From positions 62,001 through 126,000 of the forward strand of contig JAIXMQ010000066.1 in assembly GCA_025716855.1 (NCBI GenBank): a stretch of DNA of 64,000 nt. The letters run 5' to 3'. Below the pieces are notes generated by a model. The model had not been told where the DNA came from, did no database searches, and saw only the letters and a program-made list of their open reading frames with translations. Both the position numbers and the translations under genes were made by a program. Positions within the stretch are counted from its first letter, which is position 1; each line of letters opens with the position of its first letter. The DNA is from Pilaira anomala. Taxonomy: Eukaryota > Mucoromycota > Mucoromycetes > Mucorales > Mucoraceae. Below are positions 47,878-60,250 of this stretch, piece after piece.

Positions 47878-50029
47878 GCAGTAACCATGATGATAAATTA
47901 TTTAATCCCGCCTTTTCTTTATTTCTTCTTTTTTTATTTTTTTTTATTTTTGCTTGTATCCCCCCACCCTCCTATTTAAAATGCAAAAAAAAAAAAAAAA
48001 AAAATCCCCTCTTTTATTGAATATCTAAATTTTATTTTTATTTTACCCTCACCTTTTCTCTAAAAAATGTACTATAATTCTACTGGCTTATATCTCTCCT
48101 CTTACTCCTTGACTAATTTCATAATTAAAATATTTTATCGATCCTTTAAGAATGCGAGTCCAGACAAAATATCAGTACTTAAAATTTTATGCATTAATTT
48201 GCTATGTATAACCACTATCTGATTTCTTTCCTTTTTATTGAAGACTAGTTACGGTTGTGAAATATACTTGAGCTAATAAGATTCTATTGTTAACATTATA
48301 AAAAAATACGCTAACGTAATGGTTTGACCCTCTTGTATTACTATACAAGTTGTTTTGGTAGCTAGTTACGGCCACAATATTTTTGAGCTATATCATATGC
48401 ACTTTTATAAAAATAGTAACGAAATTAATCGCATTTAATGAAATATATAATATTCAAGGTTTTATACTTTTATATGAATAATCAGTATTCGAGGGCAGTG
48501 TGATAAGCAATTCTTCTTTCAGTTACAAATTTAGATTATTTTCAGGTATTGAAGATTTTTCTGGTTAGAACAAAAAAAAAAAAAAAAAACTTGTATAATT
48601 GATTGTATAGATACAGTTTGTTTAATAATAAAGCGTTATGGTTCAAACTTTAAACAAAAATCATCAGAATAATGACACTATTAGTTGCTGTGGCTACAAT
48701 ACATAATCTAACTTTTATTATTTTGTCACAAAAAGGTTTATTTAATCTCATTATAAGTATCAGGTTCGATTAGTTAGCAATGGAGAATATCAATTTGTTG
48801 ATCAGAAAAGTACCTGAACTCATTGATTTTGGTATTAACACGAATTAATAATTCTGCTTTATTTCAATCTATTAAATAATAAATTTATAACACTGTTTTT
48901 CATTATAAATATATACTAATTAGTATGCAATATACAGTCTTAACTGCATAAAGTATGTTATAGTATAGCAAAAATTGCCAAAGTTGCACTTGTCCTTCAT
49001 AAAGAGTTTTTTTACCAATTGCTTTGAACAAGAAAGGAATATATATGTTTATAAGCATTTTTCATTGATTTTGTTACTGCTTAGTATTGGTGATTAATAT
49101 TTTTTTTATGGCTGCTGTCCAGATTTTTTATTATTAAATGTGATACACTACATTATTATTTAAGGTTAAGAGATGTTATATTGATCGAATATGAAAGTAG
49201 TAGTTTTTTCAGTAATCAATTTATTTACAGTGGCATATGACCAAGTTTAGAGCTTTATTATATCTTTCATGCAAAAAAGAGACGATGAAGTCTGTGTGTA
49301 CCTCTCCCACAAATATAGGATTCCAAAAAAAAAAAGTTCCCACTCTGTTATAAACATCATGCACATGCATACTAGACTCCCTTTTTTGTATAAAAGCTAA
49401 TTGTTTTAAAAGACAATTGCAGATAGTATAAAGGGAGTGAGTAAAAAAAAAAAAAAAAAAAAAAAAGAACAGGCGAGATAAAAGTTTCAAAGCAGGGTAA
49501 TCCGGCATCTAAAATACTAAAGCCACCAAGTTATTTGCATAATAACTGTACCCTTATATTGCCACATAACAGAGGCTTCTATCCTTTTTTTCTCCTTTTA
49601 TAAGTAGCTAAATTACAACAAGTGGCGCGTTAAACCAAACAAATACATATAAGTTGGGCAAGGGTAATATGCAAGAATCCATTTCTAGAGTTATTTCATT
49701 ATTGTTGAATAAGTTTTGACATACCCTTATTATGACTCGTATTATAACTATGCTTTCTTATGAACTAACAATAGTATATTCATTAATGCTACTCTGTAAT
49801 ATTGATGAATGCATATTTTTGAATAAAAATGAAACTATTTAACCAAATGCCTTACATACATATGCACCGAAAGAAGATTCGTTAGATAGATATTTATAAT
49901 GGCTTCATTTGATTCTTTTTTTGAAGACATAAGTTGATTTATTCATATAAATCTTGTGATATAAGATATTCAAAAAATGATACATGTGTGCAAAAACGAT
50001 ATATGTTTATTAGTTTTTGTTGGATCAGC
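47878..50029. other. 2.1-kb intergenic region without genes
   Basis: AT-rich with poly(A) at 47983-48004, 48570-48588 and 49443-49466. All open frames are homopolymer-driven. No gene or repeat family recognised. Confidence 0.5.
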
Positions 50030-50617
50030 TTAATATTTCGTGGAAACAAGGTACATAGTAGTTTCTTCTGCTTTATAACCGTCATCACCAGGAGGTCTGG
50101 CATTAGCGCACGCTTTTCCACAACGCCATGCTACTATGTGTGAACGTATTTTTCTTGGACAGTTATATACTTGAACAAGGCACTTGATAGAGGCTATATA
50201 CGTTTTATTAGGATCTAGCAATCTATAGCGGGTTGGACTACCGGACACTAAGTTACAGATATTAATTTCGGAAATACCGAGAAATTTTTCTTCGTCAAGT
50301 AACTCATACATGGTCTTCATTGGTTTTGCTTCTTTGATCAATAAATCTATTTTAGCAGCCATCTTTGGAAGTAGAAAAAAGTCAGCTTCGCTTTTTAAGT
50401 TTTCGTAGTGTTGTTTGTCAATATTAAAATCGCCTGTACGTAAATACATGAGTATGTAAGTAAATAAAAATTCATCACGATCAATAAAGATTGGTTCTGT
50501 TCCTGAAGGCCCTTCAGACCAGTCTCCATTAGCCAAATTGCTCAGAAAATCTGATTCTTTCAACGTGTCAATATAGGTTCTAAAAATTTTGCCACCGACA
50601 TCGAGTCTTACTGTCAT
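50030..50617 (-). CDS. KCTD-type BTB/POZ (T1) domain protein
   Basis: Single exon, 195 residues. Residues 2-100 form a potassium-channel tetramerisation type BTB domain: VRLDVGGKIFRTYIDTL, then DEFLFTYILMYLRTGDF, then NLKSEADFFLLPKMAAKI, the order expected for KCTD proteins. Residues 100-195 lack a known domain but keep IRSHIVAWRCGKACANA. Such proteins are cytosolic oligomers, often adaptors of Cullin-3 ubiquitin ligases; no channel segment is present. Start chosen because MTVRLDVGG is the standard beginning of the domain. The partner is not predictable. Confidence 0.85.
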   Translation of the reverse strand: MTVRLDVGGKIFRTYIDTLKESDFLSNLANGDWSEGPSGTEPIFIDRDEFLFTYILMYLRTGDFNIDKQHYENLKSEADFFLLPKMAAKIDLLIKEAKPMKTMYELLDEEKFLGISEINICNLVSGSPTRYRLLDPNKTYIASIKCLVQVYNCPRKIRSHIVAWRCGKACANARPPGDDGYKAEETTMYLVSTKY

Positions 50618-51292
50618 CGTTATTTTATGAAAAAGTTGAAAGGGAGAAAGAAAAAGGGATAAACAGAATTACAAAAAAATGTGAAATTAAATAAACCTAC
50701 TGAAGATTTATCAAGAAAATAACGATAATAACACAGATAAATGTATCTAATACATTATTTTTTAAAGTTACAAGGATCATTTAAAGCTTTTACATTGTTG
50801 ATCGGATGAGTTTTCAAGTTAGATTGTCAAAAAAAAAAAGAGTAAGTTTATTTATGTTTAAAGTAGTTCAGGATATATTATGTTTTTTATTTTGCCGTCA
50901 GGGTATAAGAATTAGATTTTGTATGATATAATCCGTGAAGTTAATGGCAATTTTTAGAAATTACTGATTGAAAGCCTTAAATAGCTGATATTTTCAGCTC
51001 CAAACTATCTCCCTTGATCCGGAAGAAATAATAGAAACATTATTGGCGGAGGTGTCAAAGTAAAATTGGCAAATTTTTTAATAAAAACGTTCTTCTGTGA
51101 GAAACAACCATACAAAAAAAAAAAAAAAAAAAAAAAAGAAGTTCGTTTCGTCAAAAAAAGGATAAATTGTAGTCTGACTGTGAAAGCAAAGCTTTATTAG
51201 TTCGGTTTATTGAAGTTTAACAATTTATCAAAAGCTCAAGTTACAATAAGCTCTTGTCCGAATAGATGAAAACTTAACATATCCAGAGTAAT
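50618..51292. other. Intergenic region right of the BTB gene
   Basis: AT-rich 5' flank of the BTB gene with a poly(A) at 51115-51137. No gene seen. Confidence 0.4.
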
Positions 51293-51435
51293 TAAAAATT
51301 TATAGTGAATGACATCTAAAAATTTATAATGAATGACATTAAAAAATTTACAGTGAATGATATATAGAAAAATATAGTGAACGATATATAAAAAACTATG
51401 GTGAATGATATATAAAAAATTATAGTGAATGATAT
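51293..51435. repeat. Imperfect tandem repeat, about 24-bp unit, 6 copies
   Basis: Units of the form ATAAAAAATTATAGTGAATG followed by ATAT or ACAT recur six times with a few substitutions. The left copies are the most diverged. Non-coding. Confidence 0.85.
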
Positions 51436-51779
51436 TTTATAGTTTATGATACAAATTACACCTGGCCTATATTATTGAGTTGCTCCAAACGTATCTACAG
51501 AAGTGCAATAATAACCCCATTGATATTTTAGTTAGTTGACAAAACTACATAAATTTTGTGATACATATTCTATATTAATTGATATTCTAACTATTGAAGA
51601 GATCTTGCGTCTGCTAAATTAAATATGACAGGAAACAACAGTAATTGAATTACTGCGATAAATTTGTAATGATTTACCTTGATGTCGTTGAATTTGTATA
51701 ATAATATAAATGAATAAATAATTTGAGATAGTCTACATTATGTTGCAACTGATTTTCTTGATTTTAAGTGTCAAAAGTA

Positions 51780-52860
51780 GCTTTTATTCCATCAACTATA
51801 CCCGAATCTGTCATAAATGATCTCATACACAGTTTGTGATGATGCTTTTTGGGGGATAAAAGAATGATCACTCCATTGTTGTAAATGTTGAATCCATCGT
51901 TGTATAATTTAATTAACGGATGAGTGTTGATGATACCGTAGCTAACTTTTGGTTGAATTGACTATCGATTATTTATCTTTGCCGGCAATACTACCAAAAA
52001 AGTTATTATGCCTTTCCAATAAAAGATGTCAACGCTGTTAGTTTCAGAGTAGTTTGATTTAATATTTTGAGTTGTACAACTTATGTCTCATATTTTGTTA
52101 GCAGATACTGTATTTTATTTTCTGTATTGATGAGAAAACAAGACATTGAATTGAGGTTGAAGGAGCTACTTGGGATTCGTTTTGGCTGACCAAGAAGTCT
52201 AGACTTAATAATTTAATTTTTGTTCAATTTCATTGTAATGGGGCTTGTATAACAGTAAAAAATGTCAATAATCTGTATGAATCTCGTTATACATTACTTT
52301 TGCTTCGATAATAAAATGTCGTGTTTCAGAAAATTGGGGCAAGCGATGATGTTGGTTTTGTCTTTCGCATATTATTGAAATAAAAGATAATTTAAAAAAG
52401 GAAGATGATACCCATTTTTTATTACTTCGTATAGCCATTTATCTGAAGAGAGTTTTGATCAAACTATTGTTAATTGGGAGTAACTAACCATTTTTTAGAA
52501 GTTGGATATGGATCGTTTCAAAAGTTTGATTGATTACTAAGCTGTGAAATTGATGAAGTCTGCCCAATATTAGGAGAATCAAGTCTTTTAACCTTTTAGC
52601 TTAGTTGATGACCCTTGTCTTAAACTTCTCAAGAAAACGATTGTTTTGCTGGAGGTGTTATCTACGACCAGCTGCTTGAATGGCTGTATGTATGTTCTCT
52701 TTTGTGACTTATAGCAAAAGTTGAGGCGAAGGTGTACGTTTGTGTCGATAAAGTTCGTCAAGTGATGATTGAAAAAGTCCTCACCTTTACCAGCTAAAGC
52801 TTGTAGCAGTCGCTCAGCAGGGATGATATCAGAAGCAATAGGTCTTGGGTTCATAAATCC
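51780..52860 (-). pseudogene. Decayed minus-strand coding region (unknown family)
   Basis: Minus-strand reading shows several stop-separated segments with normal protein texture: an 88-codon stretch at 52854-52588 (MNPRPIASDIIPAERLLQAL, then KGEDFFNHHLTNFIDTNVHL), then ETRHFIIEAKVMYNEIHTDY near 52290 and MRSFMTDSGIVDGIKATF near 51790. They lie in the same strand and order but are interrupted by stops. This suggests an old gene or transposon copy. No domain is recognised and the call is uncertain. Confidence 0.3.
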
Positions 52861-54140
52861 AAATATATTTTTGTAGCGATTGAATCGTGTGAGGAAATGA
52901 ATTGCTGTTGTAGTTGTAACTTTTAACGTAATAGCTCTTCCATATATTCAGTCAAAGCTTGGATTTGGAAAGTAACTAGTAGATTGGAGGTTATCATTAA
53001 TCATTTCAAAGCTGTTAAGGAAATCTAAATAAATATCGACAGTAAAGTACCAAAAGCAAAAGAAAAGATGATCATGTCTTTTAAATATTAAAAATATCCT
53101 TTAAGTTATTATAGGATTTTTTTTTTATTTTTCTTTGAATATTTAAACCAATCAAGACAAGATCGGTAAAACGAAAAAGGGCTTCCTTTATGTAGAACAC
53201 AGGATAATGAATATTTAACTTAGACCAATTATCAAATATTCAGTCAACAAGCGAGCCCGACTAGATATCTAAAAAAGTATTATCGAATAGTAACTAACAC
53301 TAACTGTAGAAGCACATTCAACTCATTTCACTTTATACTAAGGTATATGAAAAAGAAAAAGAAAGGGTGGCAAATAATATGTACATGATGTTCTTTATTT
53401 TTCTGTCTTTGTCTATATGTATATATATATATAAAGAGGGGTAATATTACAAAGATATCTTGTTGGTAATACGTTTACATAAGACCACAAATCAAAAGTA
53501 ATGTTGTAGTTGTGTTTACACACTCGTTAATTGAAAGATATCCTCTTTTTATACATAATATAGAGTAATAATATTTCCGCTGTTGCTCTTTACCTACTGC
53601 TAAATTCACCCATGGAGCTCAATTAAACTTTCAATCTAACCAAAGACTGTAACTACAATATTAGTTTGAAAATAATAAAGCCTTTACGTTTATGTTAAGG
53701 TGAGATAATAATAAATTCTGTTTCTATGGCACTTCAGTCTCTGTGGGGGTTTTTTTTGTGACACACTTTTTTTTTTATCATAATTTTTTTTTTGGAAACG
53801 TCATCATCAAAATTACGAATAAAAAAAAAAAAATACAAAATAACCCTGTTGTTCCTCCTTTTATACCCATCTTTATCTTTTCTTTTGCAAAGTATGATGT
53901 TCTATTGTTTGATTGTGATGCGAATGTAGCGGTTTTCTTACCGTGGAACATTTACAATGTTTTGACATGCCGCAATCAGCACTTCTTGAAGTGTAATGCA
54001 TTAGTTCTCTATTTGCAGATTAGTATAGATCTCGACATTTCTTTATTCTTCATCTGTAATTAACTTACCATGGGATAGTTCCTGGTCCTAGAAGTTTACT
54101 TCTGGGAGGTAAAGTGTATTGCTGCATAAAGATTTAAAGA
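52861..54140. other. AT-rich region without a supportable gene
   Basis: Only homopolymer-rich frames (for example 53743-54063). No known repeat recognised until the decayed element begins near 54200. Confidence 0.4.
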
Positions 54141-54204
54141 TTTGAATACCAGTTGCTTCTGGGTTTCTTTTGTCGGGTATCTTGTTCTATTTGTGATACA
54201 GTTA

Positions 54205-55235
54205 ATATGGTACCATAGTATCGATTTTCTGCTGTCATCACCGGGTGTTTGTTTATTGGTGTTACCGGTTATTTTTATGGCTGGTGGTGTTGCTATGACA
54301 GGTGCTGCTATGACAGGTGTTGCTAGGATAGGTATTGCTCTGATTAATACTGGTGTTGCTTTAGTTGTTGTTGTTATGATGGTAAGTTATTTTTTTATAT
54401 ATATTTATTATGCTTCCAAACAGTTTCTAACAGTTTCTAACACTCATTTTAAAAATATCGCTATTTGTAATCTGCTGGAACTTGAAATCAAAAGGACAAA
54501 ACGGTTGTTGTTATGATGGTAAGTTATTTTTTTTTTATATATATATTATGTTTCCAAGCAGTTTCTAACATTTTCAGCAATGCAATGCAACGGGTTTGTA
54601 AAAGCAATGATCAAGTTTTGTGAGTTCTATTTTCTGGCGAGTATGCTCTATCTTGATGGGTCCTGTCTCCTTCTCTTCCGTCCTCGTTTACGAGCGGTTC
54701 GTGCAGTTCAATCCTGGGTGTAATGGCACGTAAAACCATACGGATATCGTAGGGAGAGTTGGATTGATGGTTCTCATCTCGGTAGATGTCATCTCAAAGG
54801 AAAGTATTATGATCAAAGGTTGATTGTTGCCACAACACCGCAGCAGTTAGTGATTCTATTTTTTGGCGAGTATGTTCTATCTTGGTAAGTCCTGTCTCCT
54901 TCTCTTCCGTCCTCGTTTACGAGCGGTTCGTGCAGTTTAATCCTGGGTGTAATGGCACGTAAAACCATACGAATATCGAAGGGAGAGTTGGATTGATGGT
55001 TCTTATCATGGTAGTCATCTCTAAGAAAAATATTATCATTAACTGTTGTGTTGTTGTACTTATCCGTTGCATTCTTATTTTTGAGACTTCAGCTAGTGGA
55101 CCTCCTCGTGGTTTGTCTTGGGAAACTTTGAATTCAGAAACTTTTTCTTTCCGGATTGTAAAGGCTAAAGCACTAGTAACTTTTTTTAAATAATTATTGT
55201 AATAAAAAAAAAAGGGTAATAAACAAAAAGTCCAG
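54205..55235 (-). repeat. Decayed dispersed element, copy 2 (with internal tandem duplication)
   Basis: Second copy of the family at 15820-16575, in the same orientation. On the minus strand the right end reads VTSALAFTIRKEKVSEFKVS and continues QDKPRGGPLAEVSKIRMQRI without a stop, better preserved than copy 1. Further left, IKLHEPLVNEDGREGD occurs twice because of an internal duplication. The leftmost part reads GDDSRKSILWYHINC. Stops and frame changes make it non-functional. The 124-codon plus-strand frame at 54142-54516 is antisense to this and is not a gene. Family unknown. Confidence 0.6.
54622..55078. repeat. Internal tandem duplication, period about 229 bp
   Basis: 54622-54850 and 54851-55078 align over their full length, sharing blocks such as TTTACGAGCGGTTCGTGCAG and GGGAGAGTTGGATTGATGGT, with scattered substitutions. 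Copy 1 of the element has this segment once. Confidence 0.85.
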
Positions 55236-55392
55236 ATTACACTTATTTTCCTTTGACATGTTGTGATATATATAAATAAAACCTTTCTTTTTTAAAGTGT
55301 CTTGTCTTTATGTACCATCCAATAAGTTTCCCTCAAGATTGCCCACAACAAGATTACACTATTTTTTACAACTAGACTTTTTTTGAGAGCTA

Positions 55393-55804
55393 TTAAATAC
55401 CACCCACTTAATTTCCTTATATGGGTTTTTTGCCACCCACCACTTTTTCATTTTTTTTCCAAATCACCCAGTTTTAAAAAAAAAGCGGAAATTTCACTTT
55501 TTTTAAAAAAAAATCTCTGGCATCCACTTCTTTTTTTGGCTTTTTTACCATGATTTTTTTTTTTTTTTTTTTTATACTTTTGACAAAGAAAAAAAATTAT
55601 AATAAAAAGTTCAATTTTGAAGGAGGTTGGCAAAAAAAAAGGGTTTTGGCTGGAATATTTTGCTTAAAAAACAAGAAGTGGGTGCCAGAGATTTTTTTTT
55701 AAAAAAAAAAGTGAGATTTCCGCTTTTTTTAAAAAACTGGGTGATTTGAAAAAGTGGTGGGTGGCAGAAAATCCATATAAGGAAATTAAGTGGGTGGTAT
55801 TTAA
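55393..55804. mobile_element. Palindromic MITE with 130-140-bp terminal inverted repeats
   Basis: Left arm 55393-55531 and right arm 55674-55804 are inverted copies (TTAAATACCACCCACTTAAT at the outer end; inner landmarks GGAAATTTCAC/GTGAGATTTCC and TCTCTGGCATCCACTTC/GAAGTGGGTGCCAGAGA). About 140 bp of poly(T)-rich DNA separate them. Both ends read TTAA-ATACCACCC, so TTAA may be the target-site duplication, as in piggyBac-type insertions; it may equally be part of the arm. No coding capacity. The transcript would fold into a long hairpin. Confidence 0.8.
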
Positions 55805-57951
55805 GTTTTCTCTTCTTAAAATTCTTACAGAAGTTCAATAAATGCAGGACTAGTGCTTTCATAATTTATTATATCCTCTTCACGGTCAGTTCTCTATTCG
55901 AGTTATTAAACCCATTGACTTGAAAAAGTCGATTCTATACTAAAATCAAGATTAAGATAATCGCTATGTCTCAACGTTATTTTAGTATCAATAACCGAAA
56001 GCTAACTGTAAAGAAATTACCTCGTTGCATTTGATAGCTGGAAAAAAAAAAATGGGAAAGATGAACAGAATGAAAATTAAATATATTTTTTTACTTATAA
56101 CCATTTCACCCTAACACACTCAGATGTAGCCTTATATTCCCGTCCTTCGTCGTTTGAAGTCTGCACAGAAAAGAAAAATTAATTAAACAATAAATAACTT
56201 TTTTGTAATAAATTACTGCGGCTATGATTTGTAATTTTACCATTTATTCTTTATACGATCTCTTGTCTGGATAATATATATTAGCCAGACAAGAGATTAA
56301 GGCGTTATTAAAAAGAAAGGAATGGTCTGGGTTCTGATAAAGAAAAAGAAAAAGGGAGAGAAAAAGAAGAAGAAAAAAACGGTTAATGATCTAATTAAAA
56401 ATAAAAAACATGTTTGCTATTTATCATGTGGCGTGCGAAGAAAAAGTAAAGAAAGTCAATAAAACAAATCATGTGATATAATTAACGTGCGTACTTTTTA
56501 AAAGATTAAAAGATCTGTCGAAGTTTTTACAATGTGCAAGTTTAGATCAAGATATATAATGTGATCTATTTTGATCATCTTTAATAGACTGCAATATGTC
56601 CAAAACAAAAGTGGTAACATCCCCAGCAGCGAAGAAGATCATATGTGATAAGCTTGCTGTATTCAATGTTATAATACACTGTAAGAAGTTATAATAAACT
56701 TTTTTTTAACGAGCCATAAAATATGATCAAAGCTTGTTTATTTTAAAAATTACATAATCTTCAGCTACATTTACACTATAATTACTTTAATTTCTGTCTA
56801 CTACCGAAACCAGTTAATAGAATGCTTCTGCTTAAGGAAAGGGAAGAGATGGGTTTTTTTTTTCAATTAGCGAAATAAGGAGGTGAGGGGGGAGGGGGAG
56901 GGACACGTAAAAATGATGACAGCAAAAAAAAGGTGTCTTTCGATCTCGAGTGCATATATGTTTTGTTACTATATGTAATCGTGTCACCGATATCTTTTTG
57001 AAAAAATAGAAAACGCGTTTAAAGTAAAATTTAATTCCAGGGACTATAAAATATCTTGCATTGCGTAGATTGTCCAACAATAACAAATATACACACCGCA
57101 GCAGTACTTTTGAAATGCTTTTCGGATATATTACTGTTTCAAGTAAATTTTCCAAAGACTATTTGAATAAAAGGAGAGAGAGAAAGTATGTTAAGAGGCG
57201 ATATACGGTTAAACTTTATTGATTCCATTGAGAATCAAAGTTGGTTTTTTTTTTTTAAGCATGCGGGGAGGAAGTTTCTTTTTTAAATGATTGAGGAAAA
57301 AAAAGTAGTAAAATTTTCCTTTTGGTGTATGTACATTTGACACTCTATCTTGATATCTGATAAAAAGTGATATATATAAACTTTATGTGAATAATCTATA
57401 TGATCGGTGTAAGGTCCGAGTTATAATATATAGGCCTCTTTGTTTGTTATTGAGACGGAATAAGATCCGTATAGTGAAAGTGAGATAGTTATGAATTTAG
57501 ATAACAATTTATGATTACTACTATGTATTATGCAAAATTTCATGAATTGAACACATGAGGGGGGGGGGGGCTTTTTTTTTATTTTGGTAATATAAACATT
57601 ATATATTGTATTATATTATTTGTTACATGTCAGATGCTTATTTTATATTCGGTATTAATTACAGTTTGAGCAATACTATATGAGAAGTTTTTACATAGTA
57701 ACGCATGTGTATAAAGGCTTGGTTGAAATAAGAATTATATAAACAAGGCGGCCCGGTTTCACCTTTTTTTTTTTTCTATTTTAAATATACATTCTGTACT
57801 TTATACATAACCTCATTTTTAGAATAGATTACAAAAGGGAGAGAAAAGTAGATAAGGGAGAAAATACAGGTTATACAATGACAGCCGTGAGAAATAAAAA
57901 ATTGAAGTAAGACGCAAACTGAGACAAAGAAATGTGATCTTGTCAAGCTTC

Positions 57952-57982
<31 letters not shown>

Positions 57983-59814
57983 GGCCACTCAGCGCGTCGT
58001 GGCACTTCAATGCTTCTGAGAATTAATCAAACACCTAACCAAGATTCTTTTTTTTTTTCAGATCCCCTCATCCGTTCATAAACATTTCCTAAATACTAAA
58101 AAAACTTTATCAGTGAGAATAAAATAATATATAATACACATTTTACTTTTAAAGTAATATTGCTATTACACAGTAAGCGGAATAAGCTCGGAAGACAGTT
58201 ACACTAATTTTAATGAAAGTGGGTTCACTAGATTTTCTCTTTTTATGTCCATCAAAATGAAAGAAAGAAAAAGAGAGAACGAGTGGGGATAGGTTAGCAA
58301 TGACACTTTAGCTAGAAGAAAAAAAGAGAGAGAGACAATTTTTTCTTATGATCTAGGAGAGAAATTAAAATGAAAGGTAGCATATAGCGTGTTTTTAACG
58401 TCGATGATTATACTACTACGGCAATGTACCGTTCCCATTACACACAGTGATAGGACTTTTCACTTGAAACAGATTCGGTTGATTATCCTTTCTCATCTAA
58501 ATTAAGACTGACACATATTATAATTCGGATGCATGATTGCGTTCTTTCCCCTTTTTTTTTGTGTGTACACCACATTTGATTTGAAGTCCCCTCTTTGTTG
58601 CATGAATAAAAGTATACGCTGTAAAATGATCACCCACCCCAGAAGAGAGAGAATGAGAGAAAAGGAGATAACCTGTAACATTATCAGTTTCACAGGAAAT
58701 CGAATAAACGGACTTTAATTCACTCTTTGACTTTTTGATTAGTTGAAAGGTGTCAGCATGTACATTGAAATGAATTGATGAAGCATGTGACATTATATGA
58801 TATCAGAGTAAAACAAATGATCTATTTACATAAAGTATATTTATAAAAATAAAAATAAAAAGTCCTAATTGTCGTTTGTATATATATATTCTTTGTTACA
58901 GAAAAAAAAATATATCTTTTTACTTGACAATGTATGGCTTAGACAGGATAGAAAAGATTTTTTGGGCTTTTTATTAACACAAACTTTTAGAAATTTTATC
59001 TCGTGTACCCACACTGTCGTACCTGATCATAGTATCACTTTTAGTGTACTTTTTTTTTTCTAATTTCTTATTCTTTCAGTTTCACTTACACTCGATCACC
59101 TATAGATTGGTCCGAGCTTATGTTATTTTTCTTTTATCTTGACCCATAAATGGAGAGTGTTTTGTTTCTACATCATATATGTATATATTATATATGTGTG
59201 TATGTGTGTGTGTGTGTGTGTAATTTAAAGAGAAGGATAGAAAGAGAAACTTTAAACGCTTTGCCACAATATACTTTTTTTTGAAAAAAAAAGAAAAAGA
59301 AAAGAAAAAAGGAATTGCGGGTCTATTTTTTTTCATTTAAAATGGGTAACATAGGGTATATGTATGTCTATATTACATGTGTTTAAGGAAAATATAGATA
59401 GATGAATAGAAGAGAACAAGAGAAAGAAAGAAAGAGATTCTGATTAATAACTCAGATAGTCTTCTTTTTATTGCAAAAAAAAATACTTTATATTAGAATT
59501 AAAGATCTGCCATAGTAAAAAATTAAGGTACATGTCAAGTTTGGCTTATGTAAAAAAGATGTATGCTTTAGTAAAAGGAATATATAGACATTGTTGTTGG
59601 TTTCCTTTTCCAGTTTGAGAGTCTAGTCAAGTGAAAAAAGAAAAAAAAAAGAAAAAAAAGATATATTATAAAAAAAGACAAAGAAAGTTGAAATCGGGAA
59701 TTGACACTTCCTTTACCGAGGGATACAAGATCATAAAATAAAACTAATTTTCTTGTGACACACCTTAATATAGCATTCCCGAGAAATGAGTTATTTCACG
59801 CTTTGACCAGAAGG

Positions 59815-59860
<46 letters not shown>

Positions 59861-60132
59861 TAGTGATGATTCAAATAAAGTTAGAGAAGTTCTTACTGCT
59901 TTAATTGTAAATACGTATGTATGTAATAAAACAAATATAAGATGACATACATAATTAATTATAATTACAAATGGTTCTATTTGATTCTATTTTACTTATT
60001 CAATATTAGATTGCATTTAGAATCTTATTAAAGCCTTGGAGTCTAGGTCGTACTAGTGGCGTGTGAGAGAAAGAAGGAGAGGAGGCACTTTTTTCTTCTA
60101 AATGACAACGGATAAAAAATATAAAAAAAAAG
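55805..60132. other. 4.3-kb gene-free region upstream of the forkhead gene
   Basis: AT-rich, with microsatellites ((GT)n at 59194-59220, GA-rich blocks) and poly(A)/poly(T) tracts (59820-59856). No supportable gene. One strong palindrome is listed separately. Probably includes regulatory DNA of the forkhead gene. Confidence 0.45.
56258..56297. repeat. 40-bp near-perfect palindrome
   Basis: ATCTCTTGTCTGG and CCAGACAAGAGAT are exact 13-bp inverted arms around ATAATATATATTAG, whose core TAATATATATTA is itself a palindrome; only one A/G mismatch interrupts the symmetry. Confidence 0.9.
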
Positions 60133-60142
60133 TTTATAAAAG
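60133..60142 (+). promoter_or_regulatory. TATA box of forkhead gene
   Basis: TTTATAAAAG lies about 110 bp upstream of the ATG at 60251 and is followed by a CT-rich then poly(T) leader, as in other strong promoters here. Confidence 0.45.
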
Positions 60143-60250
60143 AACCCTTCTTTTTTCTCTCTTTTTTTTTTTTTTTTTTTATTTTTTTTACTTTTTATTT
60201 TTTTAACTTTTTTACTTTTATTTTATTCTGTTCCTTTCTTCTTTTAAATT

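Noticed and set aside
53743..54063. 106-codon plus-strand frame
   Set aside because: First third is poly(T)/poly(A) derived and the remainder has no recognised similarity.
54142..54516. 124-codon plus-strand frame
   Set aside because: Same reason as for 15811-16275; lies across the second decayed copy.
58518..58793. 91-codon minus-strand frame
   Set aside because: No domain, no splice partners; overlapping frames of similar length occur on the same and opposite strands.
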